From assembly GCA_037387425.1 (NCBI GenBank), contig JARRLC010000259.1:1-6154 (forward strand): DNA of 6,154 bases, given 5' to 3'. Shown here piece after piece: positions 1 through 4,954 of this stretch; positions within the stretch are counted from its first letter, which is position 1, and the number at the start of each line of letters is the position of its first letter. The notes under the pieces are model-generated. The model was not told where the DNA came from. It did not search any database and worked only from the letters and a program-made list of their open reading frames with translations. Made by a program: the position numbers and the translations under genes. This DNA is from JARRLC01 sp037387425. Lineage in GTDB: Bacteria > Pseudomonadota > Alphaproteobacteria > Rhizobiales > Rhodomicrobiaceae.

Positions 1-1773
1 GAAGCCGTGCAAGAGCTATTTCCTGGCACGCAAGTCACCATCGGTCCGGTGATCGAGAACGGCTTTTATTACGATTTTCACCGCGAAGAAAGCTTCACAC
101 CTGACGATCTGTCGGCCATCGAAGCGAAAATGCGCGAGATTATCGCGGCTGACCGCCCGTTCACCAAGGAAGTGTGGACCCGCAAAAAAGCGAAAGACTA
201 CTTCAAGAAACAGGGCGAGCACTTCAAGGTGGAGCTGATCGACGCCATCCCGAAAGGTGAGAGCGTTAATATCTACCGCCAGGGCGAATGGCTCGACCTG
301 TGCCGCGGCCCGCATCTGCCGTCTACCGGCAAAGTGGGCACCGCCTTCAAGCTGCAAAAGCTGGCGGGCGCTTATTGGCGCGGTGATTCGAAGAATCCAC
401 AGCTTCAGCGCATCTACGGCACCGCGTGGCTGACCGACGCTGACCTCAACGCCTATCTCAAAATGCTTGAGGAGGCCGAGAAGCGCGACCATCGCCGCTT
501 GGCCCGCGAGATGGACTTGTTCCACTTCCAGGAAGAAGCTCAAGGCGCGATTTTTTGGCATCCAAACGGCTGGACCATGTTCCAGGAGCTGCTGAACTAT
601 ATCCGTCGCCGGCAGGCCGCTAACGGCGTCATGGAGGTCAACTCGCCCGACATGATGGATCGCTCGCTTTGGGAGCAGTCCGGCCACTGGGAGAAGTTCC
701 GCGAGAATATGTACCTCGCGCAGACGCCGGATGAACGCGTCTATTGCTGCAAGCCGATGAATTGCCCTGGCCACGTGCAAATCTTCAAGCACGGGCTGAA
801 GAGCTATCGCGACTTGCCGCTGAAAATGGGTGAATTTGGCAAGGTGCACCGCTACGAGCCATCTGGCGCGCTGCACGGTGTCATGCGTGTGCGCAACTTC
901 ACCCAGGACGACGCGCATGTATTCTGCACTGAAGAACAGCTCCAGGACGAATGCATCAAGCTGCACGATCTCATCCTGTCTATATATAAAGACTTCGGCT
1001 TCGATGATGTGGATATCAAGCTTGCGACACGCCCAGAGAAACGCGTCGGCTCCGACGAGGTGTGGGACAAGTCCGAGGCCGCGCTAACGCAGGCGCTGGA
1101 AGCGACCGGGCACGAATACACCCTCAACCCCGGCGAAGGCGCGTTCTACGGTCCGAAGCTCGAATACACTTTGCGCGACGCCATCGGCCGAGAATGGCAA
1201 TGCGGCACCGTGCAGGTGGATTTGAACATGCCCGGACGGTTCGGCGCGTTCTACATCGGGGCGGACGGCGAAAAGCACCCACCGGTGATGATCCACCGCG
1301 CGATTTTCGGCTCGCTGGAGCGGTTCACCGGCATCCTCATCGAGCATTACGCCGGGCATCTGCCGTTGTGGCTGTCGCCAGTGCAAGCGGTGGTGGCAAC
1401 CATCGTTTCCGAGGCCGACGATTACGCGCTGGATATCGCGCGCCAGCTGACCGACGCTGGCCTCCGCGTCAAGACCGACTTGCGCAACGAAAAGATCAAT
1501 CTCAAAGTGCGCGAGCATTCGCTGGCCAAAGCGCCGGTGCTTCTGGTGGTCGGCAAGCGTGAGGCTGAGGAGCGCTCGGTTTCCATCCGCCGCTTGGGAA
1601 GCAATCAGCAGAAGAGCGCGTCGTTTGACGCAACACTTGCCGCGCTGGTGGATGAAGCCGTGCCGCCGGATCTGCGTCGCAAAGCTGAAGCGCAAGCAAA
1701 ATTGATGCATAAACAAAGAGCCGGTGCACTGACATATGAAACTTTTGAATATGTCAGTGCGCCAGTGCACTAA
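1..1773 (+). CDS. thrS: Threonyl-tRNA synthetase, 5'-truncated by window edge
   Basis: Class II aminoacyl-tRNA synthetase that charges tRNA-Thr with threonine in the cytoplasm. The frame is open from base 1, so the GTG at 7 is an internal valine codon and the true start lies upstream. Comparison with remembered E. coli ThrS suggests about 79 residues are missing: the TGS domain and the HxxxH half of the editing site. Numbered from the first codon here, the editing-domain CRGPH is at 101-105. The catalytic zinc ligands are C255 (MNCPGH), H306 (DDAH) and H432 (MIHRA), spaced exactly as E. coli C334, H385 and H511. Motif 2 arginine is R284 (HRYEPSG). The anticodon-binding domain runs from about 458 to 570 (RVKTDLRNEKI). 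All visible key residues are present. Oddity: the C-terminus runs about 22 residues past the usual end, through repeat-rich DNA (see 1723-1763). The E. coli translational operator region is outside this window. Confidence 0.98.
   Translation, partial: EAVQELFPGTQVTIGPVIENGFYYDFHREESFTPDDLSAIEAKMREIIAADRPFTKEVWTRKKAKDYFKKQGEHFKVELIDAIPKGESVNIYRQGEWLDLCRGPHLPSTGKVGTAFKLQKLAGAYWRGDSKNPQLQRIYGTAWLTDADLNAYLKMLEEAEKRDHRRLAREMDLFHFQEEAQGAIFWHPNGWTMFQELLNYIRRRQAANGVMEVNSPDMMDRSLWEQSGHWEKFRENMYLAQTPDERVYCCKPMNCPGHVQIFKHGLKSYRDLPLKMGEFGKVHRYEPSGALHGVMRVRNFTQDDAHVFCTEEQLQDECIKLHDLILSIYKDFGFDDVDIKLATRPEKRVGSDEVWDKSEAALTQALEATGHEYTLNPGEGAFYGPKLEYTLRDAIGREWQCGTVQVDLNMPGRFGAFYIGADGEKHPPVMIHRAIFGSLERFTGILIEHYAGHLPLWLSPVQAVVATIVSEADDYALDIARQLTDAGLRVKTDLRNEKINLKVREHSLAKAPVLLVVGKREAEERSVSIRRLGSNQQKSASFDATLAALVDEAVPPDLRRKAEAQAKLMHKQRAGALTYETFEYVSAPVH
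1723..1763. repeat. Long inverted repeat inside the 3' end of thrS
   Basis: Bases 1726-1737 (GCACTGACATAT) are the perfect reverse complement of 1749-1760, separated by an 11-nt loop. One G-U pair and two G-C pairs outside this extend the possible RNA stem to 15 bp (1723-1737 with 1749-1763). The stem lies wholly within the last codons of thrS. No U-run follows it, so it is not a standard intrinsic terminator. It could be a transcript-end stabilising hairpin, a protein-binding palindrome or the remains of an inserted palindromic element. Confidence 0.85.
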
Positions 1774-1803
1774 AGCATGAGCTATATATAAGTGTCAGTG
1801 CGC
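1752..1803 (+). repeat. 11-bp direct repeat flanking the thrS stop codon
   Basis: TGTCAGTGCGC occurs at 1752-1762 and again at 1793-1803, one copy before and one after the thrS stop (1771-1773). The core TGTCAGTGC also occurs inverted at 1726-1734, giving three copies of the 9-mer in 78 bases. The palindrome GTGCAC appears at 1724-1729 and 1765-1770. This clustering is far denser than expected by chance. Its function is unknown to me. Confidence 0.8.
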
Positions 1804-2098
1804 TAGCTGCTCATTTATGCAACGACATGATCGCTATGTGAAAGCTCGTTGTCCCTCGCGATCGCAACGGCTACTGAGTGCGTGCGGCAGTTACAAAATG
1901 CCGTTATCCCCGCTTTATAGGGGGCAAATTTTCTGGCAGCCGCTTTTTCTCGCGCCTACGCGCCTTGTGTGAAACTCGCGCCCGCTTTCATAGCATACAC
2001 AATTTCGCCGAGAATCAGGTTATCTCATACTTGCGATTGGATTTCTGGCGATAGTTCAGAGTAAACCAGAGACCGCTTGCAAAAAGGGGGATGACACT
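1774..2098. other. Gene-free gap between thrS and the first rlpA-like gene
   Basis: This stretch of 325 bases has no credible coding frame and no tRNA-like fold that I can see. It begins with the second copy of the thrS-end direct repeat (1793-1803). It then holds an imperfect hairpin with arms CAACGA/TCGTTG at 1820-1825 and 1846-1851, and a weak terminator-like structure near 1899-1932. It ends in the ribosome-binding site of the next gene (AGGGGG, 2085-2090). I found no convincing paired -35/-10 promoter, although one is expected for the downstream gene. Confidence 0.6.
1899..1932 (+). terminator. Possible weak intrinsic terminator for thrS
   Basis: TGCC (1899-1902) can pair with GGCA (1923-1926), enclosing CCC (1908-1910) paired with GGG (1920-1922). 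A short AATTTT tract follows. An alternative five-base stem, CGGCA/TGCCG (1885-1889 with 1899-1903), competes for the same bases. The stem is short and bulged, so this is only a candidate. It is the best terminator-like structure that I found before the next gene. Confidence 0.25.
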
Positions 2099-2575
2099 AT
2101 GATCCGCCGTCAAATGTCTGCTATTGCGTTTGCCCTTGTGTTGACCATTCCGAGCACAACTGCTCTTGCGCAATGCGGGCTAGCTTCGTGGTACCGCGCC
2201 GATGGCACCACAACGGCTTCTGGCGAGGTGCATCGCGGCAATAGGTTGACCGCCGCACACCGCACACTTCCTTTCGGAACGATGGTCCGGGTTCGTCACC
2301 AGAAATCAGGTAAAGAGGTTACGGTACGCATCAACGACCGTGGTCCGTTTATCAGAAGGCGTATCATTGATTTGTCGCGCAGCGCACGCAAAGCGCTGGG
2401 AATGGGTGGCCTTGCGCCTGTCTGCATTACTGTCTTAAAGGACAATCCCAACCCATCGACTGGAAAGCCCACGCCCAACGGCTGGAAGGCTGAAACCGTG
2501 CAATTACACGAGGCAGTGCTGCCCCAAAAGACGTCAATCCATGTCGCCAGCTATGTGAGGCACGCAGTCAAATGA
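2099..2575 (+). CDS. RlpA-like exported double-psi beta-barrel protein (short, no SPOR domain)
   Basis: A 158-residue RlpA-family protein. Characterised RlpA proteins are lytic transglycosylases or septal-ring proteins acting on peptidoglycan. The start is supported by AGGGGG (2085-2090), 8 bases before the ATG. Residues 1-24 form a Sec signal peptide with likely cleavage after TALA. The next residues are Q25-C26, so the -1 residue does not fit a lipobox and the protein is probably soluble and periplasmic. The barrel spans about 26-113: CGLASWY, TASGE (E43), LTAAHRTLPFGT, VRINDRGPF (D80), IIDLSR and APVCI. E43 and D80 sit where RlpA catalytic acids are reported. C26 and C109 recur in the neighbouring paralog and might form a disulfide. 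Residues 114-158 are a short, unrecognised tail. There is no C-terminal SPOR domain, so the usual septal targeting module is missing. The enzymatic role is inferred from the family. Confidence 0.9.
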   Translation: MIRRQMSAIAFALVLTIPSTTALAQCGLASWYRADGTTTASGEVHRGNRLTAAHRTLPFGTMVRVRHQKSGKEVTVRINDRGPFIRRRIIDLSRSARKALGMGGLAPVCITVLKDNPNPSTGKPTPNGWKAETVQLHEAVLPQKTSIHVASYVRHAVK

Positions 2576-2914
2576 GTGTGTCTTCATAGCAGCTATATAG
2601 GTAGCAATACGTAAGCGTCGCATTTTTCCTGTGCGAGGATATTTCCGTGTACGGGGATGAGCCGATTGTGCACAAGCAGTTTTTTTGTGCGACGATTCTG
2701 CATGCAAAAGCGTAAATACAATAAAAATCAAGGATATGCCTGCTATACCCGAACTAATTTATCAGTAAAATTGTTCTTGATAGCTGTAATTAGGCAACAT
2801 TTTCCGCCAAGCCATGCATAGTATGCAGATCTGATATTCACTTAACTCGCCTTAATTTTGCCGCAAAACCTGAGTTTTACCTCGCGCTTCCGAAAACAAG
2901 GTTGAGTTGTAATT
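2576..2914. other. AT-richer gene-free gap between the two rlpA-like genes
   Basis: This stretch of 339 bases has no supported gene and is visibly richer in A/T than the flanking coding regions. It contains the palindrome TTGTGCACAA (2666-2675), a seven-T run (2680-2686), and a near-palindrome TGCATA-G-TATGCA (2815-2827). TGCTATACC at 2741-2749 resembles an extended -10 element, but no good -35 pairs with it, so no promoter is called. The ribosome-binding site of the downstream gene is weak: only AAGG at 2898-2901, 13 bases before the ATG. Confidence 0.55.
2647..2686 (+). terminator. Possible intrinsic terminator after the first rlpA-like gene
   Basis: GTGTAC (2647-2652) can pair with GTGCAC (2668-2673), including one G-U pair, across a 15-nt loop. 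A run of seven T follows at 2680-2686. The T-run starts six bases after the stem and the stem is short, so this is a weak candidate. The same bases also form a self-contained palindrome at 2666-2675. Confidence 0.25.
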
Positions 2915-3742
2915 ATGCGTACTAGTAAAATCGGCGTGTGTTGTGTAGCTTTCCTCACAATCCTCGCTGCCCTTGTCCCAGTAAGGGCGATGGCGACACA
3001 ATGTGGGAAAGCGTCATGGTACCACGAGGGCAAACTCACCGCGACTGGTGAACGTTACCGCCCGGATGGCATCACGGCAGCACATCGCACATTGCCGTTT
3101 GGGACTATCGTGCAAGTGCGTCACCAGCGGACTGGCCGCACGGTCACTGTTCGCATCAACGACCGTGGCCCGTTCATTCGCGGACGGATCATCGATCTCT
3201 CGCGTGGCGCCAAACGCCATCTGGGTATGGATGGTATTGCGCCAGTTTGCATTCGAGTGGTTGGCCGCAACAAGAGCCATAGTCGCATCGCACGCGCCGA
3301 CCGCTTGAAACGCTCCCGCCTCGCACACGCGGACCGCCGGAAAGCTGCCCACCTCACCCGCGCCGAGCGCCGGAAAGCGGCACGCATCGCACGCGCCGAG
3401 CGAGCAACCCGCCTCACCCGCGCCAAGCGCCGGAAAGCGGCCCGCCTCGCACGCATCCAACGCCGAAAAGCGGTCCGTCTCGCCCGCGTGAAACGTCGCG
3501 CACGGCGGCGCTACACTGTACGGCACAGATACGGCTCCACGCATACGAGTGCACGCATCGGCCGCAGAACGCGGGTGCATAGACGCCGGCATCATACGCA
3601 CAGCGCTTACAAACGGCGCCGCAATGCGCGTCATGCGTTCAACCGTCGGCGGCGCTACTCCCGTCACACGGCGCGGATGAAATTCGTGGCGCAGAACACG
3701 CGTGCGTTTAGCTGGCCGGGAACCGCCCGCTTCTTCAGATAA
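2915..3742 (+). CDS. RlpA-like double-psi beta-barrel protein with long polycationic repeat tail
   Basis: A 275-residue paralog of the gene just upstream. By hand count about 60 of 88 aligned barrel positions are identical. A signal peptide spans residues 1 to about 27 (hydrophobic core VAFLTILAALV, likely cleavage after AMA). The barrel spans about 30-116: CGKASWY, TATGE (E46), ITAAHRTLPFGT, VRINDRGPF (D83), IIDLSR and APVCI. E46 and D83 match the reported RlpA catalytic acids. The paired cysteines are C30 and C112. From about residue 120 the protein is extremely basic: 67 of residues 121-260 are R, K or H, against 4 acidic residues. Residues 125-199 are seven units of an 11-residue repeat, and 200-275 are Arg/His-rich without clear periodicity. 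No SPOR domain is present. The tail may bind anionic envelope polymers, which is inference. The ribosome-binding site is weak (AAGG, 2898-2901). Confidence 0.9.
   Translation: MRTSKIGVCCVAFLTILAALVPVRAMATQCGKASWYHEGKLTATGERYRPDGITAAHRTLPFGTIVQVRHQRTGRTVTVRINDRGPFIRGRIIDLSRGAKRHLGMDGIAPVCIRVVGRNKSHSRIARADRLKRSRLAHADRRKAAHLTRAERRKAARIARAERATRLTRAKRRKAARLARIQRRKAVRLARVKRRARRRYTVRHRYGSTHTSARIGRRTRVHRRRHHTHSAYKRRRNARHAFNRRRRYSRHTARMKFVAQNTRAFSWPGTARFFR
3287..3511 (+). repeat. Seven 33-nt in-frame repeats encoding an 11-residue basic motif
   Basis: The units start at 3287, 3320, 3353, 3386, 3413, 3446 and 3479. All are 33 nt except the fourth, which is 27 nt (two codons shorter). The protein consensus is roughly (L/I)-(A/T)-R-A-(D/E)-R-R-K-A-A-R. 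The acidic residue recurs exactly every 11 positions in units 1-4 (129, 140, 151, 162). It is replaced by K, Q and K in units 5-7 (171, 182, 193). Units 3 and 5 are the most alike at the DNA level (CTCACCCGCGCC followed by CGCCGGAAAGCGG). There are no spacers, so this is an in-frame coding repeat and not a CRISPR array. Confidence 0.9.
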
Positions 3743-3815
3743 GCGCTAATTTCTGGCAATGCCTGCCCTTCTTTAGGTCTTTCCGCCTATATTTACCTTG
3801 AATCGCACTAAAAAT

Positions 3816-3854
3816 GCGGTGCTTCTCCCTGCAAGTTAGCTTGCAGCAAACCGC
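3816..3854 (+). promoter_or_regulatory. Two-tier stem-loop in the leader of the YggT gene
   Basis: CTGCAAG (3829-3835) pairs perfectly with CTTGCAG (3840-3846) around a TTAG tetraloop. An outer five-base stem, GCGGT (3816-3820) with ACCGC (3850-3854), encloses it, with an 8-nt and a 3-nt internal loop. No U-run follows, so it is a poor intrinsic terminator for the upstream gene. It lies 44 bases before the next start codon and could be a leader structure or a protein-binding palindrome. Whether it is transcribed with the YggT gene is not known. Confidence 0.4.
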
Positions 3855-3898
3855 TAACGCGATTACACAGAGCGGGAAGACCGACGGAGGGCAGGCAA

Positions 3899-4522
3899 AT
3901 GATCACGGCTCTGGGCATCGCTAGCGATATTATTTCGCTCTATATATTCATCATTGTTGTAGGCGTTATTTTATCCTGGTTGTTTGCTTTTAATATCATC
4001 CATCGGCACAATCAGCTTGTCGGGACAACCGCGTCCATAATCTTCCGCGTAACCGAACCGGCGCTAGCCCCCATCCGTAGGCGCATGCCGCGCATGAGCG
4101 GGCTGGATTTATCGCCGATCGTGCTTATCCTGCTGTTACTTTTCATCCAGGATATGCTGAACACAGGGGTTAATCTCATAGCAAAGCCAACGCCATATTG
4201 GCCATTGCTCTTGGTAATGATCCCGCTCTTAATGCTCATGATGAAAATCATCACACTCCTCATTACAATCGTGGTGATAGACGCCATACTTTCATGGCTG
4301 ATCGCATTCAATGTCATCAACCGACATAATATGCTTGTTTACATGATCGGCAGCGCAACAGGGGCCATCGTCGATCCGATCCTGAACCCCATTCGCCGGA
4401 TGCTTCCTGATATCGGTGGCTTGGATATATCGCCGCTTATCCTATTTTTCGGCCTGATGATCTTTCGCGATATGGTGCTCGCCAATATATGGACATTTCT
4501 CATCACAACGTTCTGGTTATGA
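3899..4522 (+). CDS. yggT: YggT/YlmG-family integral membrane protein with two tandem YggT units
   Basis: A 207-residue inner-membrane protein of the YggT (YlmG/Ycf19) family. Relatives have been linked to osmotic tolerance, division or nucleoid/thylakoid organisation, but the molecular role is unclear. The start is set by GGAGG (3886-3890), 8 bases before the ATG. The chain holds two copies of the domain at a constant offset of 106 residues. SWLFAFN (26-32) matches SWLIAFN (132-138), VTEPALAPIRR (51-61) matches IVDPILNPIRR (157-167), and GLDLSP (68-73) matches GLDISP (174-179). About 29 of 65 paired positions are identical. Hydrophobic segments lie near 10-31, 74-95, 101-135 (probably two) and 178-205. 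E. coli YggT also has two units, while many alphaproteobacterial proteins that I recall are single-unit and about 100 residues. The stop overlaps the next start as ATGA, indicating an operon with the DUF167 gene. Confidence 0.93.
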   Translation: MITALGIASDIISLYIFIIVVGVILSWLFAFNIIHRHNQLVGTTASIIFRVTEPALAPIRRRMPRMSGLDLSPIVLILLLLFIQDMLNTGVNLIAKPTPYWPLLLVMIPLLMLMMKIITLLITIVVIDAILSWLIAFNVINRHNMLVYMIGSATGAIVDPILNPIRRMLPDIGGLDISPLILFFGLMIFRDMVLANIWTFLITTFWL

Positions 4523-4851
4523 CGGCTGAGGGTGAGAACCAGTTGCCTGCGCGTATCACTGCCGAGGGCGTCATCGTGGCTGTGCGATTAACGCCCAAAG
4601 CCTCGTCGGACGCGGTAACCGGCGTTGAGATCAGCGCTGAAGGACCAGTGCTCAAGGCGCGCGTGCGGGCGATCCCCGATAAAGGCAAAGCAAACGAAGC
4701 CATCGCCGTACTTTTGGCCAAATGGCTGGGCGTGCCGAAATCCAGCGCTGCACTGGCGTCTGGTGGCAAATCGCGTTCAAAGCAAGTGCTGGTGAAAGGC
4801 GATGCGGATGAGCTGATGGAGCGCCTAGCGGCTCGCATCGCTGACCTCTGA
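4519..4851 (+). CDS. yggU: DUF167 / YggU (UPF0235) family protein
   Basis: A 110-residue small cytoplasmic protein of the DUF167 (YggU, UPF0235) family. Structures are known for the family but its biochemical function is not. Family signatures are VRLTPKASSDAVTG (22-35), LKARVRAIPDKGKANEA (45-61), a helix ending in WLGVPKS (69-75), and SGGKSRSKQVLVKG (81-94). The frame also opens at an ATG at 4489. I prefer 4519 because it overlaps the upstream stop as ATGA, its product has the usual family length, and the extra ten residues from 4489 resemble nothing conserved. No Shine-Dalgarno precedes 4519, so translation is probably coupled to the YggT gene. YggT-DUF167 adjacency is a common pairing in proteobacteria, including E. 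coli yggT-yggU. Confidence 0.93.
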   Translation: MTAEGENQLPARITAEGVIVAVRLTPKASSDAVTGVEISAEGPVLKARVRAIPDKGKANEAIAVLLAKWLGVPKSSAALASGGKSRSKQVLVKGDADELMERLAARIADL

Positions 4852-4920
4852 ATAGACAACGTCTTGATCGACTGCGTAATCTTACGAATGTTCTTACTTC
4901 GTTCTACGTCCTATGTTGCG

Positions 4921-4945
4921 CCAAGGTGGTTACCCACTTTGGAGG
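4921..4945 (+). promoter_or_regulatory. Hairpin overlapping the comM Shine-Dalgarno
   Basis: CCAAGGTGG (4921-4929) pairs with CCACTTTGG (4934-4942) as a nine-base stem, with one G-U pair and a TTAC tetraloop. Its last two G's (4941-4942) are the first two of the GGAGG Shine-Dalgarno (4941-4945), which sits 9 bases before the comM ATG. If the leader is transcribed, folding would partly hide the ribosome-binding site. The pairing is seen directly in the sequence. A regulatory effect is inference. Confidence 0.5.
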
Positions 4946-4954
4946 ACAGGACGC

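Noticed and set aside
16..966. Long open frame on the - strand (316 residues) opposite thrS
   Set aside because: It lies wholly antisense to well-conserved thrS codons and its product shows no recognisable family motifs. It is a third-position GC shadow.
1062..1562. Second + strand frame inside thrS (166 residues)
   Set aside because: It is an out-of-frame overlap with conserved ThrS sequence, and the Arg/His-rich product is typical of a shifted frame.
1084..1770. Open frame on the - strand (228 residues) opposite the thrS 3' end
   Set aside because: It is antisense to the catalytic and anticodon-binding domains of ThrS, with no ribosome-binding site or recognisable domain.
1783..1791. Recurring TATATA-like runs (also near 981, 2593 and 3939) considered as a shared promoter motif
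   Set aside because: Two occurrences lie inside coding sequence, none has a matching -35 at proper spacing, and short AT runs recur by chance.
2168..2178. Possible lipoprotein signal (LAQC) in the first RlpA-like protein
   Set aside because: A lipobox needs a small residue just before the cysteine. Glutamine there does not fit, and cleavage after TALA explains the sequence.
3287..3511. Regular ~33-nt repeats considered as a CRISPR array
   Set aside because: The units are contiguous without spacers, degenerate, multiples of three, and continue an open reading frame.
3014..3667. Cys/Ala-rich - strand frame (217 residues) and a second, Arg-rich one (3121-3456) opposite the RlpA-like gene
   Set aside because: Their apparent repeats are simply the antisense reading of the 33-nt coding repeats. 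The + strand frame has a signal peptide and a conserved domain.
4489..4851. Longer DUF167 start at the ATG at 4489
   Set aside because: It would overlap the YggT gene by 34 bases and add ten non-conserved residues. The ATGA overlap at 4519 is the more natural start.
4875..4902. Short alternative stems (CGTAA/TTACG and ACGAA/TTCGT) between the DUF167 gene and comM, considered as an attenuator
   Set aside because: The stems are only five bases, one with a two-base loop, and no U-run or leader peptide accompanies them.
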